Of a stretch of 64,000 nucleotides of DNA, positions 12,465 to 24,702 are shown piece by piece (position 1 is the first letter of the stretch; each line of letters starts with the position of its first letter). Below the pieces are notes generated by a model. The model worked only from the letters and a program-made list of their open reading frames with translations. It did not search any database and was not told the origin of the DNA. Source of the DNA: Gaeumannomyces sp. JS-464 (lineage: Eukaryota; Ascomycota; Sordariomycetes; Magnaporthales; Magnaporthaceae); NCBI GenBank assembly GCA_002197995.1, contig NGZR01000003.1:806001-870000 (forward strand). The letters are read 5' to 3'. The position numbers were made by a program, and so were the translations under genes.

Positions 12465-14103
12465 TGTGCTAATGTGAGTGCGTAGAGACAGGGGGAGAGA
12501 CGACGAGCGACTCTGACGCGCGAATGGTTTAGCAGATTCACAGAAGATTGCCAAGTGGGTGTGAACAGGAGTTCGTCTGAAGCTCATGAACATGATCTGG
12601 ACTTGGAAAAAAAAGGCCTTTGAGTTTCTCATGGAACTCTCCAAGCTTTTATACAACAGCCTTCGTATCTGCCAATAGGCGGCCCAGCCCTCCACAGCTC
12701 GCCGAGCTCGCCGCTTTGCCCTTGGGGTGCATCACATAGGCGGGGTGATGGCATGGAATTCCGCTCAGGGCGAGCGCGAGATGTAAGGTTCGCGCGGTCG
12801 CTCTCTTAGCACCGACCGATGTCGACCCGCCAACCTACACATCCCAAGAGGGCAAACAGGTAGATGCCAAGTATTCCGACAGGGTGCCGCCAGGGGGAGG
12901 GTGTGGTGGGAAGCCACTCGGCTGCTCGCCCTGCATCGCTGAGCGTCATGGTGCTTCGTCAGGGATTGCGTGTCTTGGCGGTATTGTCCAGTAAAAAAGG
13001 CCACGCGCCAGGAGGCAGCAATAGTCGGGGTTGGGTGGGCTGACAAAGAATCCCGCCGTTCACATTACCCGCGCGCGCGGCTGCCGGAAATGGGAACATT
13101 GGCGTTTGACCCTGTGGAGCGTGCCTGTGTGTGCAACTGCCTGAAGCGTGGGTAAAAGAGGACCTGCATGTCGCTGTCTAGGCGATGATAGAAAAGAAGC
13201 CGGGTGTATTTGCGGATCGCAACTTTGCCTCGGTATCTGGAAAAAGACCCATGGGCTTTTAGTCTCAGCTTCAAGTATCTGCAAGGTAATCGCTCTCTAT
13301 TATCCATAGATGTCGGGACAGTCTAATAACGGCCTCGTCTCTTGGCGATGGATTTGATCGATGCTATAGCTCTGCCCCTGTCTCCTGTCGCAATTCGCAC
13401 TGTCTACATCCACTGTCCCGGTACTTCCCTCTTGGGCTCCATTCCCGCGACCCAAGCCACGGCGCGTGGGTGCACGTTCCCCTTTTCTGGCACGCAGAGG
13501 CTGGCAAAGGCCCAACTGGCTTCGTCCCGACACGGCTCAGGAGCCCCAGCAAGACGCGCTAGACCATAAGTCAATTCTTGGCTTTATTTCATTCACTGCC
13601 AGGCTGCATTTTTGTTTCTTCTTCACGACTGCTGCTGGGATCTTTGTTAGCTCCGAGGAAGAGAGCTCTAGTCAGGGCGCCGTGAGTCGTCTCGGCCCAA
13701 GTCACGAGACGGCGTGGTTGCGATTTGGCCAGCGGCTCACCGAGTCCAGCTAGTCCACCACCACCGACAAGGCCAGGTGCCCGGTGTCTGCTCGAAGAGC
13801 GCTGGCAATTCTGCAGATTGGATCGTGCTATATGCGCCCGTTCGACTGGCTGGCTTGACGAGATCCATGGCATAGCCTGCCAAGCCTGCATTCAGTTGCG
13901 CGAAGGCCCTTTGGGGGTGCTCGCCCGATCCGAGCACCAGGCTGCAGACGGCTCGCCGCCCAGGGACCTGCATTGGGAGGAGCTGGATATCTGGACATCT
14001 CTGGCCGCCACCACCCTCGTGACCTGCACACGGAGCACCAGGCGCATCCTACTATAGCCGCCCATCCCGGTGCAACTTCCTCCAGGGAGGTCCGGAAGCA
14101 AAG
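12465..14103. other. Divergent intergenic region, oxidoreductase/kinase
   Basis: About 1.6 kb between two head-to-head genes. Open frames here lack the third-position GC bias of neighbouring genes and match nothing I know. It probably holds the long kinase promoter and leader. Confidence 0.5.
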
Positions 14104-16707
14104 ATGCCCAGGGCCAGCCTTCAGGTGCGAGGTGCCGACCAGTCGGTCACCAAGCAAAAAGCCCTCGAAGATGCCAAGAAGATGCAGATGTACATCGTGG
14201 AGGAGTCCAACAAGGATGGCAAGGAACCGCCACCCTACGTCCTCCAGGAGCTCATCGGCAAGGGCAGCTACGGTCGTGTCTACAAGGCCAGCGACGTCAA
14301 GGACAACCGCGTCGTCGCCGTCAAGATCATCGACATCGACGAGAGCGACACCCTCAACCCCAAGCTGGCCGACACGTATCGGGAGATCATGAATGAGATC
14401 AGCGCCCTCAAGTTTCTGAGCGAGAGCGGCGCCCGCAACGTCAACGTCGTCCTCGAGGCTCTACCCGTCCAGTCGTCCATGTGGATCATCACCGAGTACT
14501 GCGCCGGTGGCAGTGTGTCCACGCTGATGCAGCCTACCGCGCCGAACGGTCTGCAGGAGAAGTGGATCATCCCCATCCTGCGTGAGGTCGCCGAGGCCAT
14601 CTTCTGGGTCCACCGTCAGGGAATCATCCACCGCGATATCAAGTGCGCAAACGTCCTCATCACCGAGGCCGGCGGAGTCCAGCTGTGCGACTTCGGCGTC
14701 GCCGGCGTCATAGAGACGCGCCTCGACAAGCGCACCACTGTCATCGGCACCCCCAACTGGATGGCCCCGGAGCTTTTTGACGGCTCCAACTCGTACGGCA
14801 CCGAGGTTGACATCTGGGCTTTTGGCTCGCTCGTCTTCGAGGTCGCCTCGGGCCTGCCCCCTAATGCCCTCTCTGGTATGGCCTTCCATCAGCTTGGCAA
14901 CTTCATCAAGAAGCAGGCGCCGAGACTGGAGGGCGACCAGTACTCGGACGCGCTCAAGGACCTAGTCGCCTATTGCCTGGTGGACGATCCCACCAAGCGG
15001 CCGCCGATCGAGGCCATACAGCAGCACCCCTACATCTTCCAGACTGAAGAAATGTTTCCCACCTCATCCCTGGCGCTGCTAGTCAGGGCCTACAGGCTTT
15101 GGGAATCGCAAGGCGGGTCAAGAAAGTCGCTCTTCAACCCCGGAGGCGCGCAGGGTCTGAACGGCCTGTCCGAGAGCGACCTCTCGTCAACCGCCCTGGC
15201 TTCTGACGAGTGGAACTTCAGCACCACCATGGCATTTGACCAGCGCCTGTTTGACGACTCGGACAACCAGGCGGTCTATGATGTCTACGGATCTAACCTT
15301 GGCATGCCCGAATTCAACGACGAGACTACTCGGCCGTCCAAGGCCAAGGGACGGCGACGGCCACCTCCGCAACTGCCGGTCTTGAAGGCACCGCTGGAGA
15401 AGGTGTTCGACCCAAACACCATCTCCAACTACGAGGACAACTCACGGGTCTATTATGGGCGACCCATGCCGCCTCCTGCTGCCTCGGATCTTCCGCTCCG
15501 AGACGACTCGCTGCACTCCACCCTTCGTGAGTCCCTGATCGACCTGGACATGTCTCTCGACGGGAGCCGCCTGTCGATGTTCACGGACATGGAGACTATC
15601 AGAGCGTCAAACTCGCATGCCGCGGCAGGAGTAGATTACAGCCATTTGGACTACGGCATGGACGACAGCCATGATTTCAACAAGGCGCCACTGAGCGATC
15701 CGGCAGACCTGAACAACAACCGTCGTACACAGGACTGGAAGTTTCCTTCGATGCAGGCCGCGCCGCTGTCGGCTAACCCCGAGATGTCGCACTTCTCATT
15801 CCACAACGATCACGGCATGACGCCCGAGCCCTCGCCGCCGCCGCAAGGAAGGCCCCAGCTGCTCCATCACCAGACGGATCCGGTTGGGATGCAGTCGCAG
15901 GCCTACAACGAGTTATCGGTACCCCGGGCGCCGGACAACCGGACCTCGGTGGGCTCTCTGATTGACCTCGACGAGAGTCTGCCCGATAGCATGCCAGAAC
16001 TCACCGCCCGTCCACCGCCAACTCGGATGTAGTCAGCGTGACGGGTTCGGACATCGGGATGACGGCCAACCCATTCGAATTCGAGCGGCACGCATCCATC
16101 TACGTGAGCAGTCCGCCTCGGGGCGGTGGTGGCGGTAGCAGCTTCGGTGGCAGAGAGCCCTCCATCTACGTATCGGACGACTCCGATTTCGCACGGCTTG
16201 CTGTCGGGAGCAAGCAAGAAAGGGAGCGCCAGCATGCCGAACCTGGTACTAAACGACGGCAACGACGGTTCCCTAGTCGGGACGTCTGGCTCCCAACGCA
16301 GGCCGAGGCCCGACTCGTATGACGATGGGGGCTATCCGGGCGGGGAGTATCTCGATACAGACTACCTCAACATGATGGACCACCGGAGGGAAACCAGAGA
16401 AAACCTTGGTGGGGGCGGCCAGATGCAGCAACAGTATAACATGGGCCAGCAGCAGCAGTTCTCACAGCAACACATTCAGGACCTTGAGGAAATGCCGGTA
16501 CTCCCCGACCCGCCGTCGGCCCGGGTGATGCAGGGGGTCTGCAGCCGGCAGGAAGCCAGCGACGAGTTACAACGAATGCTGGCCAGTTTCCAGGAGCATC
16601 TCAGCTTCTCTCATGCACACGTTTTAAATCTCCCTATCCTCCGGAGAAATCCCACGGGTGGTGGTGGCGTTACAGGCGGCAGGCTGGAGCCTGCAGCGGA
16701 AGATTGA
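14104..16707 (+). CDS. Ste20-family (GCK) protein kinase, Nak1/Pod6/Kic1-like (two frame breaks)
   Basis: Serine/threonine kinase likely acting with the Ndr kinase (Orb6/COT1) pathway in polarised growth. The single exon starts MPRASLQVRG. The kinase domain spans about residues 45-310: glycine loop IGKGSYGRVYKA (51-62), VAVKII lysine (about 74), HRDIKCANVL catalytic loop, LCDFGVAG, and GTPNWMAPE activation segment. The C-terminal half is long and low in complexity, with repeated acidic LIDLD motifs (SLIDLDMSLDGS, SLIDLDESLPDS). Two near-compensating indels occur at about 16013-16030 (base missing) and 16205-16215 (extra base); after them the frame continues to ASDELQRMLASFQEHL and a stop at 16705-16707, for 867 residues. 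Naming as Nak1/Pod6 is from remembered similarity of the kinase domain and a segment reading FPTSSLALLVRAYRLWE. Confidence 0.83.
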
Positions 16708-17462
16708 TGAAAAAGATTGAGCCATGTCTAACTGATGTATAAAGCACTGGGAAATCACGCTGGATGGATGACAGTGAGCGAGCGGTTCATAGCGCAGGGC
16801 GTTGCATGAGCATTGGGATACAGAACCCCTTTTTTGAGGTTCCAGGCAAGAGACGTTGTTACGACATGCTTAGATACCAGGTAACCTGCAACAGTGTGTT
16901 TTCTTTCTTTCCCCATCATATTTGCTTCTCGTCCTTTTCCCCCATTCACATATTCTTTGTTTACCTCAATCTTGACTGGAACCCAGCTACAGTAATCGAA
17001 ATTTCATGCATTTACTATATGCCCAAGAAAAATGCCGTTTTCGAAACCAGGGGCGCCTCATTCGCTGGCTGGAGTCTGGTGAGTGAGAGCCGGTCAAAAA
17101 CTCTGTCATCGGGAGAATGCATCGAATGAATTCTGGCAGCACGCCTCCCGTCAGTGAAAAATTTGTCCCACTGTGAGTCAGTGGCAATATCGGCGCTCGA
17201 TCCAAATCTTGATTTGGGTCTCGCAGGAACAATGCGCTCAATAAGATATCTCGAATAGGTAAAAATCTCACCAGCTCAGAATACTTCCGGTCAATCCCAG
17301 GCTGGATATTCCAGAAGGTCATACTTTTACCCCTCGGCCAAGCTGGCGGGCTTCGTCAAAAGACTCGGCCTCAGGAGCAGACCCGCAGCTGCCCTCGCCC
17401 GCATTTGCGCTCCCCTGAATCGTATCGGGGCCCGACGTCAGGCGTCCGGCTCCGTCGCAGCC
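16708..17462. other. Intergenic region, kinase/SUA5
   Basis: 3' end of the kinase transcript and promoter of SUA5. No gene or clear motif recognised. Confidence 0.5.
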
Positions 17463-18911
17463 ATGAAGACCGAAGTCGTCAAGGTCGACGCCGGCGCCAC
17501 CACCAGCCTCGGCCACTTCAGGGAGGTGGTGGCCGCCGGTGGGGGGAGGCACTCCAACGGCAATGGCGTCATTGTTAGCAGCAGCAGCAGCGGCAGCACA
17601 AGAAAGATCACTCCCATCCAGAACCTAGCATCATGGGAGATGGCCTCTCCCTCTGGATCCGAGAGCGGCGGCGTCGACGAGCACCCGGCGCTCGGGCCGC
17701 TGCGGCGGGCAGCAGAGCGGCTCCGGAGCAGCGACATCCCCGTCGCGTTCCCGACCGAGACCGTCTACGGCCTCGGCGCCGACGCCACCCGGAGCGCGGC
17801 CGTCACGGGCATATACGCCGCCAAGGGCCGGCCGTCGGACAACCCGCTCATCGTGCACGTGTGCGACCTCGACATGCTGCGCTCGCTCCTCTCACCCACC
17901 AGCAGCAGCAGCAACGGCGCCGCTGCTACTACTGTTACTACCACAACTCCCGCCCCCAACGGTGCCATCAACGGCTCCTCGTGCTCCCCGTCCGAGGACC
18001 CGATCCCACCAATCTACCTACCCCTCCTGGAGCGCTTCTGGCCGGGGCCCCTGACCATCCTGCTCCGCAACCCGCCCGGCTCGCGGCTCGCGCCCGAGGT
18101 GACGGCGGGCCTGCCGACCTTTGGCGCGCGCATGCCGGCGTCGCCGCTGGCCCTAACCCTCATCAAGCTGGCCGGCGCGCCGCTGGCGGCGCCGTCGGCC
18201 AACGCGTCGACGCGGCCGTCGCCCACGGCGGCGTCGCACGTGCTCGACGACCTCGGCGGCCGCCTCGAGCTGGTCCTGGACGGCGGCGGCTGCGGCGTCG
18301 GCGTCGAGAGCACCGTCGTCGACGGCCTGAGCGTCCCGCCCGCCGTCCTGCGGCCCGGTGGCGTCGGCATCGAGGAGATCCGCGCGTGCCCCGGCTGGGA
18401 GGGCGTGCAGAGGGCGTACCGCGATGAGGCGCAGGTCGGGGCTGCGCCCAGGGCGCCGGGCATGAAGTACAAGCACTACAGCCCCCGCGCCAGGGTCGTG
18501 CTGTACGAGGGCGGGTTCGGCGCCGACGAGGGCTCGTGGCCGTCGGCGGCGGCCGCGGCGGCTGGCGGGGGAGGTGGTGCGGGGAGGAGGATCGGGGTTG
18601 TGAGGACGCGGTCGTCGGCGATCACCAGGTCACCAGAGCCAGGACTTGCTACTACTACTAACGGGGAGACGGGCTACGAGCTGAGGGTTGCGGAGCACGA
18701 GAAGAGGGACGCGGACGGCAGCGCGACGACAGTACTAGAGATAAGTCTGGGCCGGGACCCCAGGGATGTCGCACAGGGTCTCTTCTCGGCCCTGCGGGAG
18801 CTCGACACGAGGCGCGCCGACGTGATATTTATCGAGGGTGTAGGCGACGGCGACGACATTTCCGCAGCCATCATGAACAGGCTTCGGAAGGCCGCTTCTG
18901 AGGTTAGGTGA
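17463..18911 (+). CDS. SUA5: Threonylcarbamoyl-AMP synthase
   Basis: Makes threonylcarbamoyl-AMP from threonine, bicarbonate and ATP, the first step of the t6A37 modification of ANN-decoding tRNAs. Single intact exon of 482 residues. The YrdC domain (about residues 78-330) has VAFPTETVYGLGADA, AAKGRPSDNPLIVHV, FWPGPLTILL, APSANASTRPSPT (SxN motif) and ESTVVDGL. A linker containing GMKYKHYSPRARVVLYEG leads into the C-terminal Sua5 domain, which ends AAIMNRLRKAASEVR. The first 75 residues are Ser/Gly-rich and could be a targeting sequence or extra leader; an ATG at 17640 (MASPSGSESG) is an alternative start. A Ser/Ala/Thr-rich insert sits at about 18,900-18,000 reversed order aside, that is within 17904-17998, inside the YrdC fold. 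Confidence 0.95.
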   Translation: MKTEVVKVDAGATTSLGHFREVVAAGGGRHSNGNGVIVSSSSSGSTRKITPIQNLASWEMASPSGSESGGVDEHPALGPLRRAAERLRSSDIPVAFPTETVYGLGADATRSAAVTGIYAAKGRPSDNPLIVHVCDLDMLRSLLSPTSSSSNGAAATTVTTTTPAPNGAINGSSCSPSEDPIPPIYLPLLERFWPGPLTILLRNPPGSRLAPEVTAGLPTFGARMPASPLALTLIKLAGAPLAAPSANASTRPSPTAASHVLDDLGGRLELVLDGGGCGVGVESTVVDGLSVPPAVLRPGGVGIEEIRACPGWEGVQRAYRDEAQVGAAPRAPGMKYKHYSPRARVVLYEGGFGADEGSWPSAAAAAAGGGGGAGRRIGVVRTRSSAITRSPEPGLATTTNGETGYELRVAEHEKRDADGSATTVLEISLGRDPRDVAQGLFSALRELDTRRADVIFIEGVGDGDDISAAIMNRLRKAASEVR

Positions 18912-19208
18912 TTATGAAGCCCGTGGCGCGGGCGAAGAAAACCGCTAGGTTTACCCTCTTTGCAAGGGGCGTTTACGGTGTCAGACGATGGATGGCGCAC
19001 AACAAGGCATAGACAAATGGTAGAACAAGAAACCATCACGGGTATTTGGCAACTATCTCATCACCGCCACCCAATGACCCCAAACTCCAGTCTTTTGCTC
19101 TTTTCGGCGATATCCGGTACTGCGTTTGTCGAAGAGGAGGACAGGAAAAGACGTGCGCAGCGACGCCCAGACGGTGCAAGGAAAAAAAAGGCATCAATAC
19201 AACACAAA

Positions 19209-19960
19209 TCAAAGCCCTTGCCTCAGCCAATCCGTCAGCTTTGCCTTGCCGAACTGGGCGAGGTTGTTGACGCCCTGCTCGCTGAAGGGGTCGATGCGGC
19301 TCAGGTTGACCGAGTCCTGGGTCGGCGCCTTGCTGACCCTCTGGACGACGATGGTCGGGTCCGTCTCGAGGATGATACCGTCGTCGACGATCTCGTCGAT
19401 GGCGAGCGAGACCAGGTCGTAGTTCTCGATGATGGTGCGTTTGTCGACGGACTGCCTAGGGAAGGTGTAAGAAAACAAAGTCAGTTGTCCAGCCAGCTGA
19501 TTCCAAAGGGAGGAGGAAAGCACATACTTGAAGAGCAGGTGTAGTGAGTCGCGCAGGGCCAAGATGACGTTGTACAGGAGCACCTCGTTCTCGTCGACGC
19601 CACCGACGACGTACATCATGACGTCCGACTCCATCTTGTACAGCACGATGCGGTTGTCGTACAGGATGATGTCGCCCGTCTGCTTGGCCGTCTTCTCCAG
19701 CAGGCCCTTCTCGAACGACTTTTGCGCCTTTACGTCGGCGTACGGGTTGGGAGGAGCGGTCGCGGAAGCTGTCCTCGAGGAGTTAGCACTCCTCCGCGTT
19801 CGGCTTCTCAAACAGAACGGCAGGGAAACGCACCGGCCTGGCCGGCGCCGGGGGCGGCATGGTGGGGTGCGGTGTAGTATTTTGCGAATATTCTCGAGGC
19901 GTCGTCGGTGCTGAGGATGATGATGGCGTTTACCGACGCCAGAGACATGCCCGGGGCCAT
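19209..19960 (-). CDS. RET3: Coatomer subunit zeta
   Basis: Small subunit of the COPI coat that carries Golgi-to-ER traffic. Exons 19960-19834, 19768-19528 and 19455-19209 give 204 residues. It starts MAPGMSLASVNAIIILSTDD, typical of the longin-like zeta fold, followed by ILYDNRIVLYKMESDVMMYV, VGGVDENEVLLYNVILALRD and DLVSLAIDEIVDDGIILETD. The last exon ends KLTDWLRQGL. Introns are 65 and 72 bases. An in-frame ATG-less stretch upstream is not needed. Intact. It is head-to-head with MCM4, 552 bases apart. Confidence 0.95.
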
Positions 19961-20512
19961 CTTGCTGAGGTGGGAGTGGTGTATGGAGAGGTGCCGGGCG
20001 TCGTCGGGATGGTGCTCAGTACTCAATGCTCAGATGCTATGCGACCGACCCGACGCCCCGCCGAGCTTTCGTTTTCAGGGTCAGTCAATCAATGGCCAAG
20101 CTGTTCAACTACACCGTGTTCTTCTTGCTGGCCCCACACTGTGGTCAGCCACAGAGGTTCTTGAGCCACCTCCCGACCGCCAGGCCCCACCTGAAGGGTA
20201 CATGAGCTCCTGTGCCTTTCAACGCGAGCCAGACGCGTCGGGAGCCACTTTACGCGTCCAGTGCATCGAATTGGAGACCCCTGTCCATCAACCTGTGCAA
20301 GCAATCCCTGCCCCTCAGTTTTTGCTTGGATTGGCTCCCCTCAATTCCATCACCACCGCAACCCGTCCGAGCGCTGCGCAAACCATCCCAACCATCCCTT
20401 GTCCCTTTCTATGATACCCCACGAAGCGATCGATACAGCCAAAACAATATCGACATAGAGTCACAAAGCCTCGTCATCGCAAAGCCATACAAGAAAAGCA
20501 AAACAACACGAA
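19961..20512. other. Divergent promoter region, coatomer zeta/MCM4
   Basis: Shared upstream region of 552 bases. It holds the MCB-like elements described separately at 20221-20257. No gene seen. Confidence 0.6.
20221..20257 (+). promoter_or_regulatory. MCB-like cluster upstream of MCM4
   Basis: AACGCGAG at 20221-20228, GACGCGTC at 20232-20239 and a second ACGCGT at 20252-20257, all 256-292 bases before the MCM4 ATG. ACGCGT is the core of the MluI cell-cycle box bound by MBF/DSC1 in yeasts, which drives G1/S genes including MCMs. Function here is inferred. Confidence 0.55.
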
Positions 20513-23500
20513 ATGTCTACGCCATCTGGTCGGCGCACCCGAAATGCGCAGTCCGCGACGCCGGGACGCAGCACCCGCAGCTCGCAGGCGGCGCAAAGCA
20601 GCCCCGCGGCGGGCCCCTCTGGCGCCGGTGCCGACGACCAGGAGCCGGCGTCTGCGGCGCGGGCGACGCCTCGTGCGCCCCGGGCTTCACAGCTGGCCTC
20701 GAGCCCCATGTTCTTCCAGTCCTCGCCGCCAACGGCAACGGGAGGCAGATGCCCCCCTCGTCGCCGCTGCGCCAGATGTCCAACTCCCAGTCCACCTCCA
20801 ACGGCCGCAACAACTTTGCCCCCAGCTCACCCCTGAGGCAGAACACGGACAGCCAGGATGACCCGGAGCGGACGCCGAGGGCCAGCGGCAGCCGGCTCAT
20901 TGGAGGTAAGCCAGAGACCTTTTGCCGCGAGTCCTGGTGGCGTGCGACTGGGGATACAAATGTGCAGGTTGGCTTTGCTAACGTTTCTTGATTCCCACTC
21001 GTGCAGAGTCCTCTCCCGTCCGCTACGATCCCAGCTCCAGCCCTGGGCGTACTCCCAACATGCACTCGGACAACCTGCGGAGCGATAGCAGCGCTTTGTT
21101 CGTCGGTTCGCGCGCTGGGTCCTCGGCCCGTAGCGTCAGGCGAGGCGACATCAACCCCGAAGGTCTCCTGAGGGCTAGACGGGGAGATCGCCGGGTGATA
21201 CTCGACGACGCCGGGCGGGTTATCCAGGACCTGTCATCCGATGCACCCTCCTTTGCAAACAACAACCCGGACACCTCCGAGGCTAATGCGCTCGGAGGCG
21301 ACGGCGCTGGCCTCATTTGGGGAACGACGGTTTCCATCGACGATACGTTTGCGTCCTTCAAGGATTTTGCGAGAAACTTTACAAAAAAGTACCGGCTCTG
21401 GTTTGACGGCCTGACCGAGGCGGAGACGGCTGAGAGGGACGACGCAGAGTCGCGGCCGTACATGGAGGCCATGGAGACAATGCTGCTGCTGGGCAGCTCG
21501 CGGCTATATGTCGACCTGCGCGATCTCAAGTCGTATCCGCGGAGGTCAAGTTGTGGCACCAGGTGCAGGCGTACCCGCAGGAGCTGGTGCCCATCATGGA
21601 CCAGGCCCTGACGAACATGATGGAAGACCTCGCCCAGGCCGAGATGGCCAAGCAGCGGTCACAGAGCAGCGCAGGCGGTGCCAGGCCGCAGCCGAGTGCT
21701 TCGCAGAGCTCCGAGCCGGCCTTCCTGAGCTCTGACGTGGGCACGCCGGGCACCATCTCGACGCCGCGGCGCCGGCCGACCAGGACCAGATCCACGACCT
21801 CGAGGACCAGGTAGCGCAGACCACGTACATGGTGCGGCCGTTTGGGCTGGAGACGACGACCAACTTGCGAGACCTCAACCCTGCGGACATGGACCGGCTT
21901 ATCGCGGTCAAGGGCCTGGTGATCCGCACGACGCCCGTGATCCCGGACATGAGGGACGCCTTCTTCAAGTGCAGCGCTTGCAACCACTCGGTTACGGTCA
22001 GCATCGACCGCGGGCGTATTGCGGAGCCGACTGTGTGCCCTCGCGCCATGTGCCAGTCGAAAAACTCGATGCAAATCGTGCATAACCGTAGCACCTTCAC
22101 GGACAAGCAGGTCATCAAGCTGCAGGAGACTCCCGACGAGGTGCCTGCGGGCCAGACGCCGCACTCGGTCTCGGTGTGCGCCTACAACGAACTCGTCGAC
22201 TTTTGCAAGGCCGGCGACCGCGTCCAGCTCACGGGTGTATTCAGGGTCATGCCGGTTCGTGTCAACCCGCGCCAGCGGGCCGTCAAGAGCGTTCACAAGA
22301 CATACGTCGATGTGTTGCACATTCAGAAGGTCGACAACAAGCGCATGGGTATCGACCCGTCGACGCTGGACCTGGCGGCCGGGGATGATGAGACAGTCAT
22401 GGGCGAGGACGAGGCCGGCGGCGAGCAGGGCGGCAACCACATGCAGGAGACACGCAAGGTATCCCCCGAGGAGGAGGAGAAGATCAAGGCGACAGCGGCG
22501 CGGCCCGACATATACGAACTGCTGTCGCGGTCACTGGCCCCCTCGATCTACGAGATGGACGACGTGAAGAAGGGCATCCTACTGCAGCTGTTTGGGGGCA
22601 CCAACAAGAGCTTCCAGAAGGGCGGTAGCCCGCGGTACCGCGGCGACATCAACGTCCTCCTCTGTGGCGACCCATCGACGGCCAAGTCGCAGATCATCCA
22701 GTACGTCCACAAGATCGCGCCCAGGGGTATCTACACGAGCGGCAAGGGCTCGTCGGCGGTGGGTCTGACGGCCTACGTGACGCGCGACCCGGAGACGAGG
22801 CAGCTCGTGCTCGAGTCGGGTGCGCTGGTTCTTTCGGATGGCGGTGTGTGCTGCATCGACGAGTTCGACAAGATGTCGGACGCGACGCGGTCGGTGCTAC
22901 ACGAAGTTATGGAGCAGCAAACGGTTTCGGTGGCCAAGGCGGGAATCATCACAACGCTCAACGCGCGCACCAGCATTCTCGCGTCGGCCAACCCCATCGG
23001 CAGTCGCTACAACCCCGACCTGCCGGTGCCTCAGAACATCGATCTGCCGCCTACTCTGCTGTCCCGTTTCGACCTGGTCTACCTGATCCTGGACCGAGTT
23101 GATGAGAAGAATGACAGGCGGGCTGGCCAAGCATCTACTATCCATGTACCTTGAGGACAAGCCTGAGTCTGCGAACTCGAGCAACGAGATTCTGGTGAGT
23201 TATTTTCCTCCTGCCCATAGAATCCTGCCCATGGAACGGTGCAAAGATTACTGACCCCTGAAAAATAGCCTGTCGAGTTCCTCACCTCGTACATCTCGTA
23301 CGCGCGCGCCAACATCCACCCGACCATCAGTGAGGAGGCTGGGCGCGAGATGGTGGAGGCTTACGTGGAAATGCGCAAGTTGGGCGAGGACGTGCGGTCG
23401 GCCGAGAAGCGCATCACGGCGACGACGCGGCAGCTCGAGTCCATGATTCGGCTGTCCGAGGCGCACGCCAAGATGCGGCTCAGCCACGAGGTGTCGCGCG

Positions 23501-23850
23501 ACGACGTGCGCGAGGCCTACCGCCTCATCCGCTCGGCCCTCAAGACGGCCGCCACGGACGCGCAGGGCCGCATCGACATGTCGCTGCTGACCGAGGGCAC
23601 CAGCGCCGCCGAGCGCAGGCGCCGCCAGGACCTAAAGGACGCCGCCCTGGCGCTGCTCGACGAGATGACGGCCGGCGGGGGGTCGGTCCGGTATGCGGAC
23701 GTGGCCCGGCGGCTGGCCGAGTCGGCCAGCGTGCCGGTCGAGGCGTCCGACTTTGCCGAGTGCATGCGCGCGCTCGAGATGGATGGGTCTGTTACCATCA
23801 GCGGCGAGGGGCCGAGGAAGACGGTCAGGCGCATCACCGCGGTTGTTTGA
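20513..23850 (+). CDS. MCM4: DNA replication licensing helicase subunit MCM4 (four frame breaks)
   Basis: Subunit of the MCM2-7 replicative helicase. Introns at 20906-21006 and 23195-23268; corrected length 1054 residues. The N-terminus is a long Ser/Pro/Thr-rich tail with repeated SSPLRQ motifs, the usual CDK/DDK target region. Next come the MCM N domain ([34 protein letters not shown]) and a zinc finger with CSACNH and CPRAMC. The AAA+ core has Walker [10 protein letters not shown] (22666-22692), Walker [10 protein letters not shown], sensor [11 protein letters not shown] and arginine finger LLSRFD. A winged-helix C-terminus ends VRRITAVV. One base is missing near 20730, 21545 and 21775, and one is extra near 23120. 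Conserved sequence resumes exactly across each, so sequence error is more likely than decay. Confidence 0.95.
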
Positions 23851-24702
23851 TGAGTTTTGGGGGTACAGGGGATGGGTTGAGGGATTTCGTTTGCGTTGTC
23901 TTTTTCGCGGCTGGAGTAGAAAGGGCGGATGGGCTGGGGCGGCACTTTTTCTTGTGGTGACTGCTGGATTTACTATATACGATGGTATGCATGTAATGAT
24001 GGGTTACACAGCATAGATGGAGCTGGTTGAGTGTACGGGGACTTGCAGTGTAGACAGCAGCCCCTTTTTGGGCGTCGGCGTATTGGGCGAGTCCATGTTT
24101 TGCTTGAGCAATAACACCATCTACAACTATCAGCGGTGGATATAGCTGTTACGGTGGCTTTCTCGAGCGAGAGACTCCTGTTTCTCGTGTAACACGATCC
24201 GAGCCGGCGGACCCGGACGGCGGAACCCCCTCGGCACTAAAGCAGGTGTCACTTGGCTGGGAGGGAACCCGATTCAAGGGCTAAGCAAAGGCTTAAGGTG
24301 TTCTTCCCCTGCAGTTCCGCACAATGCCCGGCACTTTGGCGGTAGCCACCGAGCAATGACACATGAGACGTTTCGGGCAACCCCCCCCCCCCCCCCCCCC
24401 TTTTTTTTTTTTCAGTTGCTCCTACGGTAGACGTCAAGGCCAGCCAGGTTGTGTGGCACCGCTCGCTTGGTCGGTCGGCTGCGGCGGCCGCAACCTCGAT
24501 TGGCTTGGCGAGCCGCAGTACAAGTAAACAGAGCCAACGAACCCCGTCGTGCTGGCTCTCATCATCTGGCAATCGACTCAACATGGAAAGCATTTAATTA
24601 GAATATTGTGGATTTCCCAGCTCAGTTCCCCAGCCATCCAACTCGCTATACACTATCTTTCCCATTTGTAATCCTCAACCGAGCCCGTCAACCGCCTTCA
24701 TC
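23851..24702. other. Intergenic region, MCM4/DUF7053-like gene
   Basis: 3' end of MCM4 and promoter of the next gene. The notable content is the C20-T12 tract at 24381-24412. No gene recognised. Confidence 0.5.
24381..24412 (+). repeat. Homopolymer pair C20 then T12
   Basis: Twenty C followed directly by twelve T, a mirror-capable polypyrimidine run whose other strand is A12-G20. The lengths may be unreliable in the assembly. Confidence 0.85.
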
